Position numbers and translations under genes: made by a program | Shown: positions 17,332-24,850 of the stretch, in pieces | How positions within the stretch are numbered: the first letter of the stretch is position 1 | How the letters are laid out: each line of letters begins with the position of its first letter | Notes under the pieces: model-generated | The model's database searches: none | Told to the model about the DNA's origin: nothing | Seen by the model: only the letters and a program-made list of their open reading frames with translations | NCBI GenBank assembly: GCA_035504175.1 | Contig: DATJSJ010000258.1 | Coordinates: forward strand, 1-39,294 | Origin: DATJSJ01 sp035504175 | GTDB lineage: Bacteria; Pseudomonadota; Alphaproteobacteria; Acetobacterales; Acetobacteraceae | Reading direction: 5' to 3' | Length of the DNA stretch: 39,294 bases

Positions 17332-19020
17332 TCAGAGCCCGAAGACGTAGACCGCGTCACCCAGCTTGTATTTGAGCTGGAAGTTCCCGCCGGCGGCGAC
17401 GGCGATGTAGGGCTTGCCGTCGACCTCGAAGGCAACCGGCGCGGCATTCACGCCGGCGCCGGCCTGGAATTGCCACAGCACCTTGCCGGTCCGTGCGTCG
17501 TACGCCTTGAACTCCCCATTGCCCTCGCCGGCGAAGACCAGTCCGCCGGCGGTCGTCATCGCGCCGCCGATCATCGGGTTCTCGGTCTTCGCCGCCCAGT
17601 CGATCTTGCCGGTATGCGTGTTGACCGCGACCAGCCGGCCCCATTGCGCCTCGCCCGGGATCGAGGTGAAGGCACCGGCGAGCCACAATGCGCCCTTCTC
17701 CCAGGGCTCGGGCTTGACCTGATAGGTCATCGGCTGGTGCAGGTTCAGATAGTACACGTCGTGCGTCATCGGGTCATAGGCGCCCGGTGACCATTCGACG
17801 CCGCCATTGGCGCCCGGCAGCATGCGCACGCCGGCTTCGGTCGGCTGCGCGAACAGGTTCTCGTGCGGGATCATGTTCGGCGAGCGTCGCAGCAGCGCAC
17901 CACTCGCCCGATCATGCACGTAGACCCAGCCTGTCTTGCCGCCGGTGATGACCACGTCGCGCATATGGCCGTGGCGATCTGGTGCGGTCGCCAGGATCGG
18001 CGGCGAGGTCGCATCGAGATCCCAGACGTCGTGCGGCACGTACTGGTAGCCCCAGATCATCTCGCCGGTATCGGCGTTCAGCGCCACCAGGCTGTCGGAC
18101 CAACGGTTGTCGCCGGGGCGCACCGAGCCATCGAGATCGGGCGAGGGGTTGCCGAGAGACGCGAAAAGCATGCCGCGCTTGACGTCGATCGTGTCGGTCA
18201 TCCAGTTGGACGCGCCGCCGTGCATCCAGGCATCCTTGTTCTTCGGGTCGGCGGCGGCCGCCTTCTCGGCCGCGATGTCGCGGTGCAGGTCGTTTACGCC
18301 ATCGACCTTCTCGACGTAGTTGCCGATCCAACCCTTGGTCCCGTCCGGCTGCTCGTCATCCGGCGAGGGCACGGTGTACCAGCGCCAGGCCTGGCTGCCG
18401 TCCTTGACGTTGTAGGCGGTGATCATGCCGCGGATGCCGTATTCCGCGCCGCCCATGCCGACGATCACCTTGTCCTTGTAGATCACCGGCGCCATGGTCA
18501 GCGAGTAGCCCATCTCGGGATCGGCGACCTGCGTCTCCCAGAGTTTTTCGCCGGTTTTCTTGTTCAGCGCGACCAGCGAGGCGTCGAGCGTCGCCATGAA
18601 CAGGGTGTCGCCGAGCAGGGCGACGCCCCGGCTGTTCGGCCCGCAGCACAGCGGCACGGCAGCGAGTTTCTGCTGATAGTGCCACAACTCCTTGCCGGTG
18701 CGGGCGTCCACGGCGAAGAGGTAGTTGTATGGCGTGGTGATATACATCACCCCGTCCTCGACGATCGGCGAGTTCTCGAACGAGCCGAGCACGCCGGTCT
18801 GGAACACCCATTTCACACGGAGCTGGCCGACATTGTGCGTGTTGATCGCGTGCGACGGCCAGTAACGCGTCTGGGCCAGGTTGCCGCCATAGGTCAGCCA
18901 GTTCTTCGCCTGCGACCCGGCATTAACGAGATCGTCCCAGCTTGCGGCCCGGGCCGCGCCGGCCGCGCCGAGCAGCAGGCCGGTCGTGAGCGCGGTTGCA
19001 AGCAACGTGCTGCGCTTCAT
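17332..19020 (-). CDS. PQQ-dependent alcohol dehydrogenase, lanthanide-type signature
   Basis: A 562-residue periplasmic quinoprotein of the methanol/ethanol dehydrogenase family, without a haem c domain (no CXXCH). The signal peptide MKRSTLLATALTTGLLLGAA ends near ARA-A. The eight-bladed propeller shows repeated W-docking motifs (DARTGKELWHYQQ, DARTGKVLWQFQA). The adjacent-cysteine disulfide is C125-C126 in PLCCGPN. Metal-site candidates are E192 (GAEYGIRG), N291 (GNPSPD) and the active-site D334 in HDVWDLDA. D336, two residues on, occupies the position of the extra lanthanide-binding Asp of XoxF. The oxidised alcohol cannot be deduced. ATG 19020 has GGGGAGG about 11 bases upstream. Confidence 0.95.
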   Translation of the reverse strand: MKRSTLLATALTTGLLLGAAGAARAASWDDLVNAGSQAKNWLTYGGNLAQTRYWPSHAINTHNVGQLRVKWVFQTGVLGSFENSPIVEDGVMYITTPYNYLFAVDARTGKELWHYQQKLAAVPLCCGPNSRGVALLGDTLFMATLDASLVALNKKTGEKLWETQVADPEMGYSLTMAPVIYKDKVIVGMGGAEYGIRGMITAYNVKDGSQAWRWYTVPSPDDEQPDGTKGWIGNYVEKVDGVNDLHRDIAAEKAAAADPKNKDAWMHGGASNWMTDTIDVKRGMLFASLGNPSPDLDGSVRPGDNRWSDSLVALNADTGEMIWGYQYVPHDVWDLDATSPPILATAPDRHGHMRDVVITGGKTGWVYVHDRASGALLRRSPNMIPHENLFAQPTEAGVRMLPGANGGVEWSPGAYDPMTHDVYYLNLHQPMTYQVKPEPWEKGALWLAGAFTSIPGEAQWGRLVAVNTHTGKIDWAAKTENPMIGGAMTTAGGLVFAGEGNGEFKAYDARTGKVLWQFQAGAGVNAAPVAFEVDGKPYIAVAAGGNFQLKYKLGDAVYVFGL

Positions 19021-19151
19021 GAGTCCCGTAACCTCCCCTGTGTGTGCCGCCGGCCCGCCAGACGGGCCGAAGGTCAAGCACGCTCATTCCGGCGTGATGC
19101 GGCAATCCAGCCGGCCGCACGGCAAGCCTATTCCATTGCGTCTCTGTTACG

Positions 19152-19778
19152 CTATCCCCCGTGCAGGGCCGCGGCGATCGCCGTCCCGAGGCGCCGCGTC
19201 TTGCGCTCGAGATAGCCGAGACGGTGGCAGAGCAGGGCGGCCTCGTCCTCGTTGTCGCCGAGCGAGCGACCCGCCCAGTATTTCGCGGTCGCGAGATCGC
19301 CCTTGGCCGTGGCGCTGGCGTTCACCGGGAGGGCCGCGATCGAGCCGTCGATCGCCCGGAGGTGCTCGGCCAGCAGGCGCGACCTCACCACCTTGTCGCC
19401 GATTCCTTGAATGAGGATGTCGCGCAACGCATTACTGCGTTCCACCACGCCCTGTAACACGAGCAGCATCGCCGCCTGACGATCCGCACCGGCCCCTGCG
19501 CCGAATGCCGTGATTCGGGCAATGCCGCTCTGGGGCGGATTCTCCGGTGCGCTGGCGAAATCGGCCACCGTCCGCGCCGGAGCGTCGTGCTGCCAGGCGC
19601 CCGCCGCGGGAAGCGGCGCAGGCAGCTTCGTGCCAAGCACCGATTCCGGCGTCAGCGGCCCCGCCTGGGGCGCCGGGCAGGGCCAGTCCGGCAACGGGCC
19701 GGTGGGCGGTGGAGGTGGCGCGGCAAGCGCTGCCGGTGCGGCGAGCAGCAGCAGGGCGGCGGCATGACGGACCGGCAC
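19152..19778 (-). CDS. Exported protein of unknown family upstream of the PQQ dehydrogenase
   Basis: I do not recognise a family. The 208-residue product starts with a signal peptide (VPVRHAAALLLLAAPAALAA) and then a proline-rich stretch ending LPDWPCPAPQAG. The mature part is mainly helical, with ARTVADFASAPENP, LLVLQGVVERSNALRDILIQG and a basic C-terminus (YLERKTRRLGTAIAAAL). Only two cysteines are in the mature part and there is no haem or copper motif. GTG 19778 was chosen because GGGGAGGG lies just upstream and it puts the signal peptide at the N-terminus. It precedes the dehydrogenase gene by 131 bases on the same strand, so a role in that system is possible. Confidence 0.75.
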   Translation of the reverse strand: MPVRHAAALLLLAAPAALAAPPPPPTGPLPDWPCPAPQAGPLTPESVLGTKLPAPLPAAGAWQHDAPARTVADFASAPENPPQSGIARITAFGAGAGADRQAAMLLVLQGVVERSNALRDILIQGIGDKVVRSRLLAEHLRAIDGSIAALPVNASATAKGDLATAKYWAGRSLGDNEDEAALLCHRLGYLERKTRRLGTAIAAALHGG

Positions 19779-19886
19779 GTGCGTCCCTCCCCGGAAAGAC
19801 ACGGCGCCATCGGGGTTTTCCCCCTGTCGGCGCCGCACTGTTCCGGGCAACGAAGAGTTCGTCAACCCGTCATGCAACAGCCCGAG

Positions 19887-20783
19887 CTACACTTTCTGCG
19901 TCGACGCCCGATAGATCTGGTCGATCGACCGCGCCAGCCCGGCGTCGAACTCGGCATCGCTCATCGAGACCTTCAGGTCCTCCACCAGCGCCCGGGAGAA
20001 GCTGGCGATCATTCCATGATTCTTGGTCAGCCGCGCGCACGCATCGTCACGCGTGTATCCGCCAGAGAGCGCCACGACCCGCAGCACCCGCGGATGCTGC
20101 ATCAGCGGCAGGTAGAGATCGGGCTTGTCCGGGATCGTCAGTTTCAGCATCACCCGCCGGCTCTCGGGCAGGGCATCGACGTGGCGGGTCAGCTCCTCGA
20201 ACAGGATGGCCTCAGCGCCCGCCTTGTCAGGGCTGTTGATCGAGACTTCCGGCTCGATGATCGGCATCAGCCCGTGTTCGGCGATCTGCGCCGCGATCTG
20301 GAACTGCTGGTCGGCGATCGCCCGGATACCTTCGCGCGAGGCCCGGTTGATCACCGATCGCATCTTGGTGCCGAACACGCCGAGCTTCACCGCCCGGGCG
20401 AGCAGCATATGCAGCTCCGGCATCGGCTGCATCAGCCGCACGCCGTCCTTTTCGGCATCCAGCCCCTTGTCGACCTTGACGATGGGGACGACGCCCCGCT
20501 GCTCCCACAGGAAGCTCGGCACCGGCCGGCCCTGCGCCTCGCCATCCATCGTCGCCTCGAACAGGATGGCGGCGATCACCCTGGCGCCGGTGAAGGACGG
20601 GGCGGAGACGATTCGCACGCGCATTTCGTGCACCAGACGGAACATCTCCGCCTCGCCGCTGTAGGCGCTGTCCGGGATGCCGTAATGGCGCAGCGCGCCG
20701 GGGGTCGACCCGCCGCTCTGGTCCAGCGCGGCAATGAAGCCGGGCTTCTCGCCCATTTGCGCCAACATCTTGTCGTTGCTCAT
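19887..20783 (-). CDS. fda: Class I fructose-bisphosphate aldolase
   Basis: A 298-residue bacterial class I (Schiff-base) aldolase, which cleaves fructose 1,6-bisphosphate to DHAP and glyceraldehyde 3-phosphate. It begins MSNDKMLAQMGEKPGFIAAL and continues DQSGGSTPGAL. Other family blocks are PIVKVDKGL and PIIEPEVSI. The expected Schiff-base lysine is in MLKLTIP, and ALSGGYTRDDAC provides the phosphate-binding loop. ATG 20783 follows a strong GGAGGGAG site. The gene diverges from the ring-opening amidohydrolase across 228 bases that hold both promoters; I could not pick out clear -35/-10 pairs there. Confidence 0.95.
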   Translation of the reverse strand: MSNDKMLAQMGEKPGFIAALDQSGGSTPGALRHYGIPDSAYSGEAEMFRLVHEMRVRIVSAPSFTGARVIAAILFEATMDGEAQGRPVPSFLWEQRGVVPIVKVDKGLDAEKDGVRLMQPMPELHMLLARAVKLGVFGTKMRSVINRASREGIRAIADQQFQIAAQIAEHGLMPIIEPEVSINSPDKAGAEAILFEELTRHVDALPESRRVMLKLTIPDKPDLYLPLMQHPRVLRVVALSGGYTRDDACARLTKNHGMIASFSRALVEDLKVSMSDAEFDAGLARSIDQIYRASTQKV

Positions 20784-21011
20784 GATCTCCCTCCGGGCTG
20801 ACACCGCGCTGCGCAGAGATACCTTCAGGCCTTGATGGATCGTGCCTGCGGCGGCGAAAGTATAGGGGCGGTGCCCGACACCCACGCAAACGTGCCCCTG
20901 CGGTGGCGGACGTGACGCCCCGCATCGGCCGATCTCCCAACCCCGGGGCCGCCCATGCCCGGCCCGCACCCCGCCCGGGCCGCGGCACCCGACCTGCCCA
21001 CGGAGGGCCGC

Positions 21012-22091
21012 ATGGCCATCGAAGCCCACAAGCTGCCCATGAACAGCCCGGCCGACGTCTCGGCCCTCGCCGCCCTGATCGAGTCGGGCGAGGTCGATCC
21101 CGGGCGGATCGTCGCGTTGATCGGTAAGACCGAGGGCAATGGCGGCGCCAACGACTTCACCCGCGGCTTCGCGACCCTGTCTTACTCCCTGCTGCTCGCC
21201 CGACATCTTCGCGCCACGCCGGACGAGGTTGCCCGGCGCGTCGCGTTCGTCTGGTCGGGCGGCACCGAGGGCGTGCTGAGCCCGCATGCCACGGTTTTCG
21301 TTCGCCTCGCCGACGCGGCCTCAGCGGAGGAGCCACGCCTTGCCCTGGGAATCGCGCTCACCCGCGCCTTCCTGCCCGAGGAGGTGGGCACCATGGTGCA
21401 GGTACGCGAGGTCGCTGCCGCAGTGCGGCAGGCCCGGGAGGAGGCCGGAGTCACCAGCGCCGCCGATGTGCACTATGTCCAGGTCAAGGGGCCGCTGCTC
21501 ACCCCGGCCATGGTCGCGGATGCCACGCGCCGTGGCGCGCGGCTGGTGACGCAAGACCCGAACGGCTCGAAGGTTTACGCGCGCGGCGCCACTGGCCTGG
21601 GTGTGGCGCTGGGGCTCGGCGAGCTGGCGGAATCGGCGGTGGAGGATGCCGCGATCGGGCGCAAGCTCGAGCTCTATTCCTCCGTCGCCCACACCTCGGC
21701 CGGCGGCGAGTTGCAGCATTGCGAGATCCTGCTATTCGGCAACGCGCCGGAGGCTGGCGGCACGCTGCGCATCGGCCATGGCGTGCTGCGCGACGTGATC
21801 GACGCCGAAGGCGTGCGCGCCGCGCTGCGCGCCGCCGGGCTTGCCGAGCCCGATCCGACGCGGATCGTGGCGCTGTTCGCCAAGGCCGAGGCACCGCCCG
21901 GCGGCATGCTGCGCGGCCGGCGTACCACCATGCTCTCCGATGCCGACATCAACTACGAGCGGCATGCGCGCGCCGCGCTCGGCGCCGTCATCGCCTCCGT
22001 CACCGGCGATGCCGCGATCTTCGTCTCCGGCGGCACCGAGCACCAATGTGCGCCAGGCGAGGCACCGATCGCGGCAATCGTCCGGGCCTGA
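21012..22091 (+). CDS. Ring-opening amidohydrolase (cyanuric acid amidohydrolase/barbiturase family)
   Basis: A 359-residue member of the AtzD/TrzD/barbiturase family, which hydrolyses cyclic amides such as cyanuric acid or barbiturate. The three-fold repeated architecture is visible: K39 in LIGKTEGNGGANDF with S82 in WSGGTEG; K159 in VQVKGPLLT with the serines of SSVAHTSAGGEL; K291 in FAKAEAPPGG with S339 in VSGGTEHQCAPGEAPI. All three Ser-Lys pairs appear intact, so the enzyme should be active. The substrate (cyanurate, barbiturate or another ring) cannot be separated from sequence alone. ATG 21012 follows GGAGGG. It lies 91-97 bases upstream of a BMP-family ABC importer on the same strand, suggesting the importer supplies its substrate. 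Confidence 0.9.
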   Translation: MAIEAHKLPMNSPADVSALAALIESGEVDPGRIVALIGKTEGNGGANDFTRGFATLSYSLLLARHLRATPDEVARRVAFVWSGGTEGVLSPHATVFVRLADAASAEEPRLALGIALTRAFLPEEVGTMVQVREVAAAVRQAREEAGVTSAADVHYVQVKGPLLTPAMVADATRRGARLVTQDPNGSKVYARGATGLGVALGLGELAESAVEDAAIGRKLELYSSVAHTSAGGELQHCEILLFGNAPEAGGTLRIGHGVLRDVIDAEGVRAALRAAGLAEPDPTRIVALFAKAEAPPGGMLRGRRTTMLSDADINYERHARAALGAVIASVTGDAAIFVSGGTEHQCAPGEAPIAAIVRA

Positions 22092-22188
22092 TCGGCGCCA
22101 CGGCATGGCATGGGTTTTGCTGCGCCGTGAGCCGCCGACCCGTCCGGTTTCGGGACGCAATGCACGCAGTCACATGAGGGGGATGATC

Positions 22189-23208
22189 GTGACCACGAAC
22201 AAGCCGCGCCGGGGCCGCCTGGCCCTGCTCGCCGCGACGCTGCTGGCGCTGGCACCGGCCGGCGCCGCCACGGCGCAGACGAAGGACAAGGCCGCCATCC
22301 TGCTGCCCGGCAGCATCAACGACCAGAGCTGGAACGCGCTCGGCTACCAGATCCTGCAAAGCCTGAAGTCGCACGGCTTCGACACCGCCTACACCGAGAA
22401 CGTCGCCGATGCCGACGAGGCCGAGGCGCTGCGCGACTACGCCAGCCGCGGCTTCCTGATCGTCATGGGCCATTCCGGCCGCTTCGTCTCGGCGATGGAG
22501 CAGGTGGCCCCCGATTTTCCCAAGACTCAGTTCATCGCCGTCAGCGGCAACGAAGGCATGCCGCCGAACGTCATGTCGATCGACTGGAACAATGCCCAGT
22601 TCGGCTGCCAGTTGGGCACGCTTGCCGCGCGAATGAGCAAGACGCACAAGGTTGCGGGCGTGTACGGTTTGCAGGGCGTGCCGAACATCACGGCACAGGC
22701 GGGCGGCTTCCGCATCTGCGCCACCAAGGCCGGCGCCCAGGTTACCATCGTCTACGTCAAGGACATGGAAGATGCGGCGGCGGCGAAGGAAGCGGCACTG
22801 TCGCTGATCGCCAACGGCGCCGACGTGCTGACCGGCAAACTCAACGCCGCGGAGGCGGGGCTGGTGGAGGCGGCGAAGGAGAAGCACGTCTACGTCACCG
22901 GCCGCGGTGTCGACCAGACCAAGATGGCGCCAGAGCAAGTCCTGACCAACATCATCGAGGACTGGCCGGCCATGTTCGGTTCCACCGCGGATCAGGTGAA
23001 GCAGGGCAAGCTGTTCGGTACGTTCGTGATGTATGGCTACAACACCGCGCCGGTGACGGGGGCGAAGCTGGAGTACGAGCCGGGGAAGCAGTTCAACCCG
23101 GTGGTGCCGGCCGCCGTGGTCACGGAGCTCGATGACATGGCGAAGAAGTTTGCCAGTGGGGCGCTGAAGATCACGCCGACGGAGAAGGATGCGCGGCCGG
23201 GGACGTGA
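22189..23208 (+). CDS. BMP-family ABC transporter substrate-binding protein
   Basis: A 339-residue periplasmic binding protein of the basic-membrane-protein (BMP/PnrA) type, a family that binds nucleosides, purines and other small ring compounds. A signal peptide (RLALLAATLLALAPAGAATA) ends before QTKDK; no lipobox cysteine is seen. The mature protein has ILLPGSINDQSWNALGYQIL, IAVSGNEGMPPNVMSIDWNN and VYGLQGVPNITAQAGGF. GTG 22189 sits six bases after GAGGGGG and is my choice; ATG 22183 and ATG 22174 are in frame but badly spaced from that site. It is the first gene of the importer set, separated from the ATPase by a palindromic element. Confidence 0.9.
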   Translation: MTTNKPRRGRLALLAATLLALAPAGAATAQTKDKAAILLPGSINDQSWNALGYQILQSLKSHGFDTAYTENVADADEAEALRDYASRGFLIVMGHSGRFVSAMEQVAPDFPKTQFIAVSGNEGMPPNVMSIDWNNAQFGCQLGTLAARMSKTHKVAGVYGLQGVPNITAQAGGFRICATKAGAQVTIVYVKDMEDAAAAKEAALSLIANGADVLTGKLNAAEAGLVEAAKEKHVYVTGRGVDQTKMAPEQVLTNIIEDWPAMFGSTADQVKQGKLFGTFVMYGYNTAPVTGAKLEYEPGKQFNPVVPAAVVTELDDMAKKFASGALKITPTEKDARPGT

Positions 23209-23212
23209 GGAA

Positions 23213-23369
23213 GGAAGGCCAGGGGGCTCTGCCCCCTGGACCCCCGCTGGGGGCAGGCGCCCCCAGACCCGCATTACTTAAAGTCAAGGGGTCCGGGGCC
23301 GTACGGCCCCAGCGGGGATCGGGCCGCGAAGCGGCCCGATGGGCGGAGCCCCTGGCCTTCCCTTGACTT
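23213..23369. repeat. Compound palindromic element (two inverted REP-like units)
   Basis: Four perfect hairpins lie in about 120 bases: 23219-23239 (9-bp stem, loop TCT), 23247-23266 (8-bp stem, loop AGGC), 23295-23310 (GGGGCCGTACGGCCCC, self-complementary) and 23318-23340 (10-bp stem, loop GAA). Outer arms also pair: 23213-23229 with 23346-23361, and AAGTCAAGGG at 23281-23290 with 23360-23369. The right half, read in reverse complement, resembles the left half, so this looks like two inverted copies of one repeat unit. It begins four bases after the binding-protein stop and runs into the start region of the ATPase. Confidence 0.8.
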
Positions 23370-24850
23370 CGTTACTCCAAATGCGCGGCATCGTCCGCAG
23401 CTTCGGCGCGCTGCGCGCAAACGACGGCATCGACCTCGACGTCGGCGCCGGCCAGATCGTCGGCCTGCTCGGCGAGAACGGCTCCGGCAAAACGACGCTG
23501 ATGAAGATCCTGTTCGGCATGCTGCCTCCCGACGCCGGCGGCATCGTCTTCCGCGGCCACGAACTCTCCGGCCACCATCCCGGCGACGCGATGCAGGCCG
23601 GCCTCGCGATGATCCACCAGCATTTCATGCTCGTGGAGGCGATGACCGTCGCAGAGAACGTCATGCTCGGCTGGCCTGAAGCCGGCCGCGTGCTGCGCCG
23701 CGCGGCGATCGCGACCCGCATCCGCGAGGCCAGTCATCGCTTCGGCCTCGATCTCGATCCGGCGGCGCGCATCGCGGATCTGCCGCTGGGACGGCGGCAG
23801 CGGGTGGAGATCCTCAAGGCGATCCTGCGCGATGCCGAGCTGCTGATCCTGGACGAGCCGACCTCCAACCTGGCGCCGACCGAGGTCGCGGGGCTGCTCG
23901 ACGTGCTCCGCCGGCTGCGTGCGGAGGGGAAGGGCATCGTGTTCATCACCCACAAGCTGGGCGAGGTGCTGGAAGTCTGCGACGAGGTCGTGGTGCTGCG
24001 GGCCGGGCGCGTCACCGGACGCATGCCGGTCGCCGGCGCCAGCCGCGGGCAGCTCGCCGCGATGATGGTGGGTCGTGACGTCGTGCCGGTCCACACGCCC
24101 GATCCGCGCCCGCCCGGCCCGATGCGGCTCGGGCTGCGCGACCTGCGCGGCCCCGGGCTCGGCGGCATCGATCTCGAGCTGCGGGGCGGCGAGATCCTTG
24201 GCGTCGCCGGCGTCGACGGCAACGGACAGATCGAGCTGGCGGAGACGCTGGCCGGGCTGCGCCGCGCGACCGGCGGTGCCATCCTGCTCGACGGGCGTGA
24301 CGTGACGCGCGCCGGAGTTGCGGCGCGGATGCGGGCCGGGCTCGCCTATCTGCCCGCGGATCGCGCGCACACCGCGCTGGTGCGATCGATGACGATTGCC
24401 GAGAACCTGATGCTGCGCGACACGCACCGCGCGCCCTATGCGCGGCACGGGCTGCTGTCGCGGGCCGGGGGCTGGGCGCAGGCGCGGCGGCTGATCGCCG
24501 CCTACGACATTCGCACGCCGGGGCCGGGCGCGATCGCGGCGCGGCTCTCCGGCGGCAATCAGCAGAAGATCGTGGTGGCGCGCGAGCTGGACCGGGCACC
24601 GGCGGTGGTGCTGGCGCACCAGGCGACCTGGGGCCTCGATCCCGGGGCGACGCGCTTCGTGCTGGACAGCCTGGTGGCGCTGCGCAATGGCGGGGCGGCG
24701 GTGCTGATGATCGCGTCCGAACTCGACGAGGTGCTGGCGATCAGCGATCGGGTGGCGGTGATGTCGGGCGGCCGCTTCGCCGGGCTGGTGACGCGGGCCG
24801 AGGCCGATCTCGGCCGCATCGGGTTGTGGATGGCGGGACAGGCGGCGTGA
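23363..24850 (+). CDS. ABC transporter duplicated ATPase for BMP-type importer
   Basis: A tandem-ATPase subunit of about 495 residues, as in YufO/RbsA-like importers. The first half has Walker A GENGSGKTT (about residues 37-45), Q-loop HQHFMLVEAMT, the relaxed signature LPLGRRQRVE and Walker B LLILDEPTSNL. The second half has a degenerate P-loop (GVDGNGQIE), the signature LSGGNQQK and WGLDPGA. This asymmetry is normal for the family. The start is uncertain: TTG 23363 gives TSLLQMRGIVRSFGALRAND, the usual N-terminus, but has no good ribosome site. ATG 23339 lies inside the palindromic element and ATG 23381 would trim the N-terminus. The stop overlaps the next start (GTGA). Confidence 0.9.
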   Translation: MTSLLQMRGIVRSFGALRANDGIDLDVGAGQIVGLLGENGSGKTTLMKILFGMLPPDAGGIVFRGHELSGHHPGDAMQAGLAMIHQHFMLVEAMTVAENVMLGWPEAGRVLRRAAIATRIREASHRFGLDLDPAARIADLPLGRRQRVEILKAILRDAELLILDEPTSNLAPTEVAGLLDVLRRLRAEGKGIVFITHKLGEVLEVCDEVVVLRAGRVTGRMPVAGASRGQLAAMMVGRDVVPVHTPDPRPPGPMRLGLRDLRGPGLGGIDLELRGGEILGVAGVDGNGQIELAETLAGLRRATGGAILLDGRDVTRAGVAARMRAGLAYLPADRAHTALVRSMTIAENLMLRDTHRAPYARHGLLSRAGGWAQARRLIAAYDIRTPGPGAIAARLSGGNQQKIVVARELDRAPAVVLAHQATWGLDPGATRFVLDSLVALRNGGAAVLMIASELDEVLAISDRVAVMSGGRFAGLVTRAEADLGRIGLWMAGQAA

